Shown here: one piece after another, positions 34,601-45,116 of the stretch | Layout: every line of letters begins with the position of its first letter | Position numbering within the stretch: position 1 is the first letter of the stretch | Origin: Euphorbia lathyris | Lineage: Eukaryota > Streptophyta > Magnoliopsida > Malpighiales > Euphorbiaceae | DNA: 64,000 nucleotides | Reading direction: 5' to 3' | NCBI RefSeq assembly: GCF_963576675.1 | Contig: NC_088916.1 | Span: forward strand, 6,277,001 to 6,341,000 | The notes under the pieces: generated by a model | The model's input: the letters and a program-made list of their open reading frames with translations, nothing else | The model's database searches: none | What the model was told of the DNA's origin: nothing | Position numbers and translations under genes: made by a program

Positions 34601-34665
34601 GAGAATACTTTTTATTCTCATTGATTTTTTCTCACTAATACTCGGTTTTTTTTTTTTTTGTAGTG
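34601..34665 (-). mobile_element. CACTA-like right terminus
   Basis: On the minus strand the end reads CACTACAAAAAAA, a typical eudicot CACTA terminus. A subterminal palindrome GAGAATA/TATTCTC lies at 34601-34619. hAT-relic sequence begins just outside it. A weak CACTA at 33117 was considered for the other end but shows neither a matching TIR nor a 3-bp duplication. Confidence 0.5.
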
Positions 34666-35110
34666 ATGTGCTTTCAAGATTATAATGTTTATTTTATAAA
34701 CACATTAATTTTTTCTTTTTTTTTTTTTGCGAAAAATAAATGGTTGGCAAGAAATTATATGTCAAGAATAGATGGGTTATATAATATGTTGCGTCTACTT
34801 TTGGAAATAACATAAATATTTATGGTTAGTTTTGTTTAAATTTTTAAATTAGTATCAATTTATTTTTGTTTTTTTTTTACTTTTTATACAATCTCATTTT
34901 GTTATCTTATTATAAATGTAGAAGAAGATTACAATATTGGATGCAATTTGAAAAAAAAAATCAATTAGTAGTTTCACAAAAGTTTTGGAAATTTAATTTG
35001 ATGATGAAAAGACTCACCAATAGTATTTATCTATCAATTACTATTTTACTATATTACTTAACATTTTAATATTATTACTTGATGTTTTTATATTATAAAT
35101 TTATTGAAGG
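34666..35110 (+). pseudogene. hAT relic, downstream segment
   Basis: Collinear with 40920-41370: shared blocks include ATGTGCTT, TATAATGTTTATTT, GTCAAGAATRGATRGG and TTTGGAAATTTAATTTGATG. It is the downstream continuation of the hAT relic left at 26205, displaced by the gypsy, MULE and CACTA-like insertions. No continuous frame remains. Confidence 0.6.
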
Positions 35111-36075
35111 ATAATACTTACCCTCTAAGGGACGAGTAATGAATCTAGATCTATCAATAAATATACAACATATGCAAGCTTACTCTTGTAGCACATGCTT
35201 ATTTGCAGTGGAAGAAATAAACTGTGGCTCTATATTACTGATGTAGATGAAGGTTATACCAAATGAGCAATAACAGTAGGTTCACGAACTAAGAACGGAC
35301 ACCGAGACCAAGGGGGCATCTTGAGTGAGAGAGAAAGGAGATGAATTGTCTTTTGTGTTAATTCTTAGTAGTTTCGATATTAGGTTTATCCTCCTTTAGT
35401 TATATATTCATAACTACGCTAAACCATAATCCCTAACCCACAAGGTCACGGGCAGGCCTAATGGATTGGTGTTGGGCAAAGGCCCATTTGGTTTATTAAT
35501 TCCTATATCTCCCATTTGCATGTAACGGGAAACATACTCCATTACTCCGTCTCATTCATACTTGCAAATAGTTCGTGCGAGCAACATACAATCGAGAACT
35601 CAAACATTGTATACACATTGGAGATATACAACCTCCCGCATTACATGTGTAAATAAGAAAAGTGTATGCTTTATCCTAGACTTCATATCACATCCATTAT
35701 AACCATTATCATCTCAACAATTATCTATTTTCTTAAGTGTGGACAAATGCACAACAATCCAGAATTGTGAAATATAGAACCTCATGATGTGAACTTAATA
35801 GAGTCTTTCCTTCTTACTACGTTCTTTCCATAATAATTCGATTTACTTACCAAGTTGGCCCCTTTCCGAGCTGAATTAGTATTTAGTTCTTGAGAGCATC
35901 CTTCTAAGGTAAGTGAATTACACTGCTTGAACTAGTTAAGGGTATCAAGGATAACGTTTCGAGAAAACATGATTTCACGAAGTGAGTCTCACACTAGGGA
36001 AAATGTGAGATTGTCTCTTTTTCCATGGTGGATAAGGTTATACAAGTTTGTTTCTTCCTGCTCCAAGATATTGCC
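35111..36075. other. No gene seen; possible degraded LTR
   Basis: A moderately complex stretch without open frames. CTTATTTGCAGTGGAAGAAATAAA-like text near 35200 recalls plant Copia LTR or UTR sequence, but no TG...CA ends or direct repeats could be paired. Confidence 0.35.
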
Positions 36076-36895
36076 TCATTTCAACAAAATTAAGCAATAA
36101 CCCACTTACCAAAATCCAAAAGGTACTAAAAAAGTGTCGGATTAACATCGAAACATCGAAAATTTGAAAAATTTAAGACATACATTAAACAAAGTTAAGC
36201 AATAACCCATCAACCCAAATTCAGAAGGGTACTCAAAAAGTTTTCGTTGAACCTCGAAATGTCTGAAATTCAATAATTTATGACAACAATAACCCACTTA
36301 CTAAAATTCAAAAGGGTACTAAAAAAGTGCCAGATTAACCTCGAAATGTAAAAAAAATTAAGACATACATTCAAACCAACCAACCAAAATTCAGAAAGGT
36401 GCTCAACACGTGTATGGTGAACCTCGTAATGTCTGAAATCCAATACCTTATGACAAACACTCACCATATTATCTGACTTCAACAAAATTAAGCAATCATT
36501 CACCAACTAAAATTCAAAGTGTCTGATTAACCTCGAACGCCTGAAATTCAAAATTTAAGAGACAATCACCAAATAACCCCTAATTCAACAAAGTTAAGTA
36601 ATAACCCACAAACCCAAATTCAAAAGGGTACTCAAAAAATTTGATGAACCTCGAAACATCTGAAATTCAATACTTTACAACAGACATTCACCAAATTACC
36701 TAAATTCAACAAAATTAAGCAATTATCCACCAACTAAAATCCAAAGTGTTGGATGAACTTCGAAATGTCCAAACTTCAAAAATTTAAGAAATAACTCCTA
36801 ACTCAACAAAATTAAACAATAACCCACCAACCAAAATCCAACAGGGTACTCAAAAAGTGTAAAATACCCTTGAAATAGTTAAACAAAAATCCAAG
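36076..36895. repeat. Degenerate tandem repeat block (~95-130-bp unit)
   Basis: Seven or so diverged units. The consensus elements occur in order: AACAAAATTAAGCAATAACCC, AAATTCAAAAGGGTACTCAA, GATGAACCTCGAAATG and TCTGAAATTCAA. Units begin near 36076, 36186, 36284, 36478, 36592, 36707 and 36803. It has no coding function that I can see. Confidence 0.85.
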
Positions 36896-37573
36896 GCATA
36901 TACTCACTAGATAATCCCTCCGGATTAGGGGTGAACTCGTATGACGTGGTTGACACGAATGTTGCACTGAAATAGGGGTTGGCCCATATTTTATTTAGGC
37001 CTATAATGAATTTTCCTATATTTTGCTCAATTCCTTGTTACTTCTGGTGATAGCTAGGCGAGTTCGTTGATGATTCTATTGTATCCTAGGAGACGGATCA
37101 CCAACAGTAGCGAAATTTGTCTTAAGGAGACTTGTAATACATCTCTCGAAATTCCCTTCCTCGTTCACCTGTTCAAGTGAAAGGTTTACTGTCATTTCAA
37201 TTAGTTTCATGTAATTTTTTCTAGTTTCAGCTAGTTTCATATTTCATGATTTTGTTTTACATTTAAATATATATATATATATATGTGTGTTATATCTCTG
37301 TTACGTTTTATTATTTGGACTAACACAACTCTGTAGGAGGTTTTTGGACACATTGTTAATAAAATTATACTCTTGAAGTTGTTTATTCTAGAATCCCAAT
37401 ACTAATCAAATTTATTTACCGAAAAAAAATGGGTGAATAATTGTTATATACATGCCTTATCAAAAGATCTATACCTGCCTTATATAGTACATGCAAACGC
37501 TAGGATCAGGAAATGTTTGAATTGAATAAGTTTTTACATCATATGAAGTAGTTTTACTGTCTTATCATCACTG
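36896..37573. other. No gene seen
   Basis: AT-rich, with a short (AT)n run near 37268. Some text (CACCAACAGTAGCGAAATTT) resembles retrotransposon leader sequence, but no boundaries were found. Confidence 0.4.
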
Positions 37574-37578
37574 ATGAT

Positions 37579-37860
37579 TGTTAGGAATAATTGAAATTAC
37601 GATAAACGAAAATAAGCAAACACACAAGAATTGTTTACCCTGTTCGACACTCAATATGAATGACTACGTCTGGGGGCACTACCAAGCCAGGATATTATTA
37701 CCATAATGAAAGAGATGCCGATTACAGAGAAATATGTTACATTTATACTCCTCAAGAAACTCTAACCGTCCGAAACCCTAATCGCCCAAAGAGATGCGGA
37801 CTGCAATTGGGCCCATCGCTTCAGTTGGACCTATCTATTAGTCTCCATAAAAGCCCAACA
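37579..37860. mobile_element. Solo LTR, 282 bp
   Basis: TG...CA sequence from TGTTAGGAATAATTG to AAAGCCCAACA, with a perfect 5-bp duplication ATGAT (37574-37578 and 37861-37865). There is no internal domain. It is the product of LTR-LTR recombination of a small Copia or TRIM-type element. Confidence 0.85.
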
Positions 37861-37865
37861 ATGAT

Positions 37866-38884
37866 TTGATGAATTCCATGCTATTTTATAGCAGATTGCA
37901 TATTTATAAACGTATTATGCCATATTTTTGTGTATTCACTTTTTTTTCTCACACTTCATTGTTATTGTTATTATGTATTAACCTATTAGGAAATTATATT
38001 CAACTATGTTTTTTCTTTTATGAATATTAAACTATGCTTTATTTTGAACTAAAATATTTGTGAATATTATCATTCTTAGCTATTCACAATGCTTATGAAT
38101 ATTACTAGCTATTTACAATCTTAATGTGATGACTCACACACTAAGTAAACATAGTTTTTTAAACGTATATAGCAAAAGTACGAACCATAAATAACAAATT
38201 ACTATAATAGTTTGTTACTTGCAAATTTTATAGGCTGCCTTTGTTATAAAACACTACGCATTCACTCAATTAATATACAATTACTAATTTTTACCTAATA
38301 AAATAACTAATTCAATACTTAGCATGGTTGTCAAAACCGGACCGGTCAAACAACCGGAAAAGGCAAAGGGTCAAGGGTTTGAGGTTTAACCGGAATCCAA
38401 CTAGGGTTCAACCGGTATTAAAAAATCATGTGCAAACTATATTTATATTCATATTTAATCTTATAACATAGTATAATATCAACTATATTCATAAAAGTTA
38501 TACTAATATAATAACGTTTATTTAATATCAAAACATGATATCAAATTAATAAATTTAACATGACAAATAAATATAAAAATTAAAGAAAATATATACTTTT
38601 AAAATTAATAGTGATTATTTTTTATTAATAACTACCATGTAAATATGCTTATAGGATTATGTATTTTATAATTCAACTTAAATTTAAATTTATTAGATTT
38701 TTAAAATTTATTTGTATATATTTAAAATTTAAATGCTAATTAAACTGTATTAATATTGAGAAAATATAATAATTTTTTAATGATATTTATCTAAATAGAA
38801 AAAAAATAATAATAAATCATATTTTAATTATTTAAGTTATAACATTATTATTTATTCTTAAATTGTTAATAATAGACATAAGTG
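37866..38884. other. AT-rich DNA with a CCGG-rich repeat fragment
   Basis: No gene. At 38324-38425 a cluster of ACCGG/CCGGT motifs (AACCGGACCGGTCAAACAACC) looks like one end of a common plant MITE. Its partner end is not visible. The rest is very AT-rich. Confidence 0.5.
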
Positions 38885-39020
38885 AAATAGTAGTGTAGTG
38901 GTGAGCATTAGAGTCTATACACTAAAGGTCCAAGGTTCAAATTGGCTTGTGTAGTTTGACCCGAAATTGCATTGTGTTTCTGCAGCTGACTTCGTAAAAT
39001 TCCTGCTCTCTCTGTGTTCG
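38885..39020 (+). mobile_element. SINE-like tRNA-derived promoter
   Basis: Box A TAGTGTAGTGG (38891-38901) fits the TRGYNNARTGG consensus, and box B GGTTCAAATT (38934-38943) fits GGTTCRANNC loosely, at normal tRNA spacing. The sequence between them does not fold into a full tRNA, as expected for a SINE head. No flanking duplication or tail could be defined, so the end is approximate. Confidence 0.45.
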
Positions 39021-39266
39021 TCCTATGATGCTGCTGAAGATGAATCCAGAAAGCTGGGGACGTCTATTTTCTGGATCCGAGCTCTTAGCTCCCCAAATAA
39101 TTTAATCAAAAGTGGTTAGTGACCTATTTCAGATTTTCTTGCACTTAGAAGTTAGTTTAGTGGCATTTTCCACTTTGTCACCCACTAACTCACATTCTTA
39201 TCTTCTTTTGACTCTTTCTTTTTTTTTTTCCTTTATTTTTACAGTAAAATAATAAAAATGACAAAT

Positions 39267-39375
39267 TATAGGTTATAATTATAACTTATGGTTTGAACGT
39301 GAATAAATGTAAAAATTGGCAAACTTAGGTTATAATTGTAACCTATGGTAAAAATGTAAATAAATGTAAAAATTA
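39267..39375. repeat. Two ~58-bp direct repeats
   Basis: GGTTATAATTRTAACYTATGG followed by GTRAATAAATGTAAAAATT occurs twice in tandem. Non-coding. Confidence 0.7.
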
Positions 39376-39484
39376 CATTTACCCCAACAGAAAGGATGCA
39401 TTTTTCTTCTTGATAGTTATAAACAATTAGAAGACTAATGATGCACTTTAATGACTGGTGTATTGTTCAACCGATACATGCTTT

Positions 39485-39666
39485 ATGAAATCTATTGATA
39501 CATCAAATGTTGTTAAAGATGTTGTGACTTTGTGTAAATTGTGTTTTGAAGTTATTGAATGGGTTGGTTCTTCAAATATAATGTATATGTACTGATAATA
39601 CTGCTAATATAGATGTAGGGAGATAAATTCATAAAACATATGAAAATATGTATTGGTCATCTTGTG
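39485..39666 (+). pseudogene. hAT transposase relic (DUF659), second locus
   Basis: Reads MKSIDTSNVVKDVVTLCKLC then FEVIEWVGSSNIMYM. After a frameshift it continues TDNTANIDVG and, further on, YENMYWSSCATKC. This is the DUF659 block of hAT transposases, better conserved at its start than the copy at 26005. The element at 39675 interrupts it and it resumes at 40874. Confidence 0.75.
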
Positions 39667-39674
39667 CGACTAAG

Positions 39675-40865
39675 CAGGGGCGGAGCCAGAGGGGGTGGGG
39701 AGGGTCGGCCGACCCTCCGACCCCCAGCAAACCCCAAGTAGAGGTTTTTTTGGCGTGATTCCACCCCTGGTATGCCATGGCTGGAAGCCCCTCCAGCCAT
39801 GGCAGAGATGAAGCTGATGGGGGCTGAGAGAAGATTGAGCGAGAGGTGCCGGAAAAAAGGAATTGACGCAGACGGAGAAGATGCCAAGAAGAAGAAGATG
39901 AACTGTTTTTGTGTATTATATTATTATTTTAATATTATTTAATAGGTTTGTGTGGATATTTCTTTTTAAAAGTGGCAGAGATGTTTAATCTTTTTTTGGA
40001 CTATTCTTTTTTTAATCTTTTACTCTGTATTGTTTATTGTTTTGAATTGCATATATATATATATATATATATTTGTTACAATATAGTGATTAATTTTTTT
40101 TAACAATAGACTAATTAATCTTAATGATAATTGGGTTAATTATAAAAATGGGTCAAATGGGAGACCAATTTACATATTTAACCCATTTACTCAACCTACT
40201 ACATATTTAGACTGATTTTGTGTGACTTTTCCATAATACCCTCAATATTTACGCGCCAACTTTCCCAATCATTAATGGAGGAGCCAACTTTTTGCGTAAC
40301 CAATGAGAAATGGGAGCAGTCGTTCGCGTTGTGGAAAGTGAGAATGTTAGGGGTATTATAGAAAAGTTACACAAAATCAGTCTAGATATGTATTAGGTTG
40401 AGTAAATGGGTTAAATATGTAAATGTGCCTCCAATTTGACCTAGTTTTGTAATTTTCCCTAAAAACAATGATAAAAACGAGAATTCATTTTTTTAAGGGA
40501 TTTTTTTATTTTAATCCTATTTTTTTTATTATTTTTGGTCCTACTTTTTTATTTGTATTTTAACAAAGATCAATAACGTGTACAAATTTAACCTTAACGT
40601 ATAAATTTATTCCTAAAATATCCAATTAATATTAATTGTACTCCTATTTTGAAAATATTGCTTGACTATTTAATAGTTATATTAGATTGAAATTTTTTAG
40701 ATTTTACCTCAAGTAATTATTAGTGAAAATATACCGGAGAAAAATCGAAACAACTTTTGTATATAAACACAGTTTCAGTAAGAATCAAAGTTTTTAATGG
40801 TTATTGAAAAAAAAATCTTCATATAGTTTAGCCCCCCTGAACGTTCACTCCTGGCTCCGCCACTG
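39675..40865. mobile_element. Nonautonomous hAT element, 1191 bp
   Basis: Ends CAGGGGCGGAGCCAG and CTGGCTCCGCCACTG form an inverted repeat. A perfect 8-bp duplication CGACTAAG lies at 39667-39674 and 40866-40873. It is inserted in a hAT transposase relic. The minus-strand open frame at its left end (39657-39887) crosses the boundary and is not a gene. It contains a nested MITE (about 40131-40463) and an (AT)n run near 40051. Confidence 0.92.
40131..40463. mobile_element. MITE with ~120-bp inverted arms, nested in the hAT element
   Basis: The left arm (including TTTACATATTTAACCCATTTACTCAACCTA) recurs inverted at 40355-40440, with a unique GC-richer centre holding AACTTTTTGCGTAACC. Flanks share AATGATAA (about 40124 and 40467). 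This suggests an 8-9-bp duplication and MULE-type ancestry. Ends are approximate. Confidence 0.7.
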
Positions 40866-40873
40866 CGACTAAG

Positions 40874-41376
40874 TGTATATATTAAAGGATACTGGTACCA
40901 TAAGCTATGTGGCTAGCTAACTTAGTATTATGTGCTTCTACATTGTAATGTTTGTTTATAAGCACATCATTTTTTACTTGGTTGCAAAAAAAAATGGTTC
41001 GCTCGAAATTATACGTCAAGAATGGATAGGCTATATAATATGTTGCATCTATTTTTTAAAATAACATAAATATTTATGGTTAGTTTTTTTTAGAGGTTTA
41101 ATTTTATTTATTTTACTTTTTTTTATAAGATGCCATTTAGTTATCTTATTAAATATGGAAGAAGATAAACAATATTGGAGACAATTTGAAAGAGATTAAT
41201 TTAGACTCATTTGAATCGCTTTTTACAAATAATTTCACAAAAGTTTTGGAAATTTAATTTGATGGTGACCAATAGTATTTATCTATCAATTAGTACTTTA
41301 TTATATAATTATCATTTTAAAATTATTATATTAAACATGATGCTTCTATATTATAAATTTATTGTTATGGTGATAT
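40874..41376 (+). pseudogene. hAT relic, continuation
   Basis: Continues the relic at 39485-39666 after the hAT insertion, and is collinear with 34666-35110. No open frame survives. Confidence 0.55.
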
Positions 41377-41385
41377 TTTAATTTA

Positions 41386-41966
41386 GGGTTAAGGTGCAAA
41401 AATACCCTTAACGTTTTGGGTTAGGAGCAATTTTACCCCTAACGTCTAAAATGGTACAATTTTACCCCTAACGTTTGTAACCAAGAGCAATTTTACCCCT
41501 AACGTTGATAAATTGGGTCAATTTGATAAATAATTCATCAAACTGTCTTCTCAGCCATGAATCTTGTCATCTACACTTCACACGCATGTCATTTTATCAG
41601 TAACAAATCACAAACATATGTTGGGATGTGAAAAAAATATAAAAAAATATAATGTCTTTTGTACGAATTAGACAAAAAAAATCAAAAAATTCACCGAATT
41701 TATAAATATTAATCTCCAATTCTATTATTAAATTACAAAAAACATGAAATCCTTTTTTATATAATGATTGATATGCAATTGGTGCGAAATAAAGAACAAA
41801 AATGTATGTGTTTTATAATAATTTCTGAAATTGACCCAAATCATCAACGTTAGGGGTAAAATTGCTCTTGGTTACAAACGTTAGGGGTAAAATTGCACCA
41901 TTTTAGACGTTAGGGGTAAAATTGCTCCTAAGCCAAAACGTTAGGGGTATTTTTGCACCTTAACCC
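41386..41966. mobile_element. MULE-type MITE with stacked TIR motif, 581 bp
   Basis: Ends GGGTTAAGGTGCAAAAATAC and its inverse, with a perfect 9-bp duplication TTTAATTTA (41377-41385 and 41967-41975). Each long TIR carries several spaced copies of the motif CAATTTTACCCCTAACGT. A diverged relative lies at 61777-62313. Confidence 0.92.
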
Positions 41967-41990
41967 TTTAATTTATTTTTAAAATTTATT

Positions 41991-42089
41991 AATTTAATAT
42001 TTTAAAAATTATTAATTTAATATTTTAAAATATTATAAATTTAATATTTTAAAATATTATAAATTTAATATTTTAAAATATTATAAATT
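41991..42089. repeat. 24-bp AT-rich tandem repeat, 4 copies
   Basis: Unit AATTTAATATTTTAAAATAT plus TATA, starting at 41991, 42014, 42038 and 42062. The first is slightly shorter. Confidence 0.85.
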
Positions 42090-42560
42090 GATATTAAAGA
42101 ATATTAAAATAATTAATAATATAATTTTGTATTAGTATTATTAATATTTTATTATCGTGTGTTACGGGACCATGTATTTTTACTATTTATGTTAATTATG
42201 CATTAATTATAGGAGGATATAATAATATTTCTAAATATTTATGTCATTTTTGGATTAACATTTTAAAATCTATTTAATAAACTCTTAACTCATTAATATC
42301 ATGTTGGTTCATGCAAAGTGTTTACAAGTCCCATGTAATTTTATTATCTCTATTTAAATGATATGTAAAAATAAGGGACATTCGAGTTGTATTCGCATGT
42401 GATAATAGTATTTTTTTATTACATTCATTAATTAAGATGACATGTAAGAATATAATAATTTTAAATATATGTGTCACTTTTGAGTTACTAGATCAATCAT
42501 CAAACTCAAAAACTTACGTGTCAATTTCATCTCAACTAAAAAATGGCTCATCAACTATTT
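42090..42560. other. No gene seen
   Basis: AT-rich sequence without a recognisable feature. Confidence 0.5.
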
Positions 42561-44640
42561 AATAAAACAATAGTCACTTTGCTTTTGTTCCAAGCCGATC
42601 TCTAGTGGATAATGTTCTTATAGCTTTTGAACCTATCCACTATGAAGCGAAAGTCTAGAGGTAATCAGGGGAATGTTTTCTAATCTTTGATGCTCAAATT
42701 AGGTAGTATAAGTGAGGAAGAAAAGCTTTACAGTTGTAATTCAGCTTTCCTCCTAGACCACGAGCTAGTAAGTTTGACAAGAATATTTGCTTCTGATGTG
42801 ACCATATGTGGCTTAGCCACTAGTGTTTCTTGAAAGGAGTTGTGGTTAGATTGAGTTTCATGACAGATGGATAAAAGGGCGGTCTGGTCGCACTACGCGT
42901 CCCCACTGAGCGAGGGTCCGGGGAGGGGTCCCATCACAAGGGTGTACTGGGGGCAAGCCTTCCCCTGCCAATTTATTTGGCAAGAGGTCATGACAGATGG
43001 ATCAATTAGATAATATTGTGTGCTTCTTTGTGTCATATATGGTATTGGTTAATGGTCGTTTGATAGGCCTAGTTAATCTGAGTAGAGGGTTGACACATGG
43101 GGATCCTGTTTCTCCATATTTTTTCATTCTTTGTGAAGAGGTTTTCTCTCAGTTTATTTATTCAACTGAAGCTAGTGATAGATTACACAGTTGTAGTATT
43201 GCTTGAGGTGCCCCAGTGTGTCACATCTATCTTTTTGCTGGTGAAAACTTCATGTTATTTGATGCTACTATAAAGTAAAGTTAGACTATTGGGGAGAATT
43301 TTTTTAATATGAAACTAGTTCAGGTTGTGCCATTAATCTGGCAAAATCAGGGGGGTTAGTTCCAATATTGGCCTAGATGCTCGGGATGCTATCTCTTTGT
43401 TATTAAGGGTAGATTTCCCGGTTGATACAAGGTGTTATTTAGTCCTTCCTTCTCTTATTAGTAGGTTTAAACTTTTTTTTCATTTTTAAAGAGAGACCCA
43501 TAAAGAGGTTTGGTAGTTGGAGCTTTTGTTTGCTCTCTAATGCACGGAAGGATGTTCTATTGAAGTATGTTGCTCATACCTTTCTTACTTTTTGTACGGG
43601 TATTTTCCTCATACCTAAATCTATCCTCGATGAGCTTCAAAAAATGATGAATTCCTTTTAGTGGGATATAAAAGCTAATGGTTCTCGCAACATTCATTGG
43701 TTCGACTAGTCTAGATTGTGTGTTTGATGCGATAAGAAGGTCTAGGGTACCAGTATTTATGATTATAATCTTTCTCTTAAGTTTATTGATAAACCACATA
43801 TGTTAGTACGTAAGATCTTTAAAGCTAAATATTTTACATGGGATACTTTCCTTTCATCCAAATTAGGCGTTAATCCTAGTTAAAATTGGAGGAGTGTTAT
43901 GAAGAGAGGTTCTTTCTTTAAGAATTAGATGGAGAATTGGAAATGGTTAGTCTATGAGGATTTTGGTTAACCCTTGGCTTGTAAAATATTGGGCTTCATG
44001 GTCTCCTCTCTATGTTGTCTCGGGTGGGAAAATTCCAACGTGGTTAATTTAATGGTTATAGGTCTAAGGTGTGGGATAGAAATGTTTTGAATATATGTTT
44101 TTCTCCTTAAAGAAGGTTAATTGTATCAATAACATGTATCTCCAAGTTCATCCGGTGTGTGACAAACTAATTTGGCATTTTACTAAAGATGGCTCATACT
44201 CTTCAAAGTTAGGGTACCCTTGTTTAGAGATCCTTCGTTGTCATTTTCCTCGTTCAAATGGTTGGATTAAGCTCTAGAACCTTTTCTTTCCTCCTAAGTT
44301 TAAAATGTTCATTTGGAAGATATGCACTCTGGGTCTCCCTGCTAGAAATCTCTTAAGTTTGAAGCACGTACCAGTTCCTATCGGTTATAGCTTGTGTAGC
44401 ACAAAGGTTGAGCACGACCGACACATATTTATAGGTTATAATTATGCAATAAACTTGTGTAATATGGATGATCTCTCCCTATGGGACGCCTCTGTTGAAT
44501 TTCCAGCAGATTCATTTCTTGCTTATGTGAGCATATTAGTAGCGATTATGTAAGAATGTCAGTAATAGTCCTTTGGACGATTTAGCAGCATCACAATAAT
44601 GTTGTGTGGTAGCAGTTGTGCTCCTCATCTCGTTGCATTT
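42561..44640 (+). pseudogene. L1-type LINE ORF2 relic (RT and zf-RVT)
   Basis: Scattered across frames are the conserved blocks of plant LINE ORF2. They occur in the right order: VLVNGRLIG and LSRGLTHGDPVSPYFFILCE (RT, 43050-43140); RGAP and the degraded FADD position (about 43205-43250); the GLPSL/ISR block near 43450; LQKMMNSF (about 43640); an IHW block; and finally DKLIWHFTKDGSYSSKLGY with KFKMFIWKICTLGLPARNLL, the zf-RVT region (44160-44360). Many stops and frameshifts mark it as old. An SINE at 42873-42987 interrupts it. The 5' half (ORF1, endonuclease) is not seen. Confidence 0.82.
42873..42987 (-). mobile_element. Au-like SINE, 5' truncated
   Basis: Flanked by a perfect 15-bp duplication TCATGACAGATGGAT (42858-42872 and 42988-43002). 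Read on the minus strand it contains the body of the widespread plant Au SINE (CCTCTTGCC, CCCTTGTG, TCCCCGGACC) and ends CGCCCTTTT. The tRNA-related head with boxes A and B is missing. That is normal 5' truncation by LINE-driven target-primed reverse transcription. Confidence 0.85.
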
Positions 44641-44700
44641 AGCCTTTCTTGTCGTTTTGTCAATGACTAGAAGGACGCTCAAATTCATGTTTCTTTGTAG

Positions 44701-45045
44701 TGTTGGGATATCTCCCCAAATCCCACATTGGAAAAAAATGGGTCTTAAGAGGGTGTTCCCTTATAAATAGGCTTTAGACATTTTAGTTAAATTTGTAACA
44801 ATCTCAAGGCTAGTTAACTAGAGAGGGTTTAACTTGGGCTTTGAGTTTGTGAGTGTGAAAGGGTTTCTTACAACTTTGTCCGTTCAAAAATTGTAAACGT
44901 TTTACAATGGATATTCAAGTGGCCTAAGGCTCCCACGGTTTTAACTTTTGTTAAAAAGGTTTTCCATGCTAAAATTCTTGTGTTCCTTTTTCTCTTTTCT
45001 ATATTATTTTGTTGTGCGGTTATCGTTATATGTTTGGCCCCAACA
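44701..45045 (+). repeat. Copia C 5' LTR, 345 bp
   Basis: TGTTGGGATATC to GGCCCCAACA, followed three bases later by a Met-tRNA primer site. No matching 3' LTR occurs in the window, so element C is truncated. Confidence 0.88.
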
Positions 45046-45048
45046 AAG

Positions 45049-45060
45049 TGGTATTAGAGC
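45049..45060 (+). other. Copia C primer-binding site
   Basis: TGGTATTAGAGC, complementary to the 3' end of initiator Met-tRNA with one mismatch, 3 bp after the LTR. Confidence 0.85.
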
Positions 45061-45116
45061 ATGGTTCAATCTAGGGAAGATAATAGAGAAAGGGCATTAG
45101 CAGAGTTGTAGAGAAG

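Noticed and set aside
33117..34665. Complete CACTA element using CACTA at 33117
   Set aside because: No inverted-repeat similarity beyond the first five bases, and the adjoining trinucleotides differ.
36270..36506. 78-codon minus-strand frame in the tandem repeat block
   Set aside because: It follows the repeat units without a conserved start and has no domain.
39657..39887. Minus-strand 76-codon frame
   Set aside because: It spans the boundary of the hAT element and is read from its GC-rich inverted-repeat end, not a gene.
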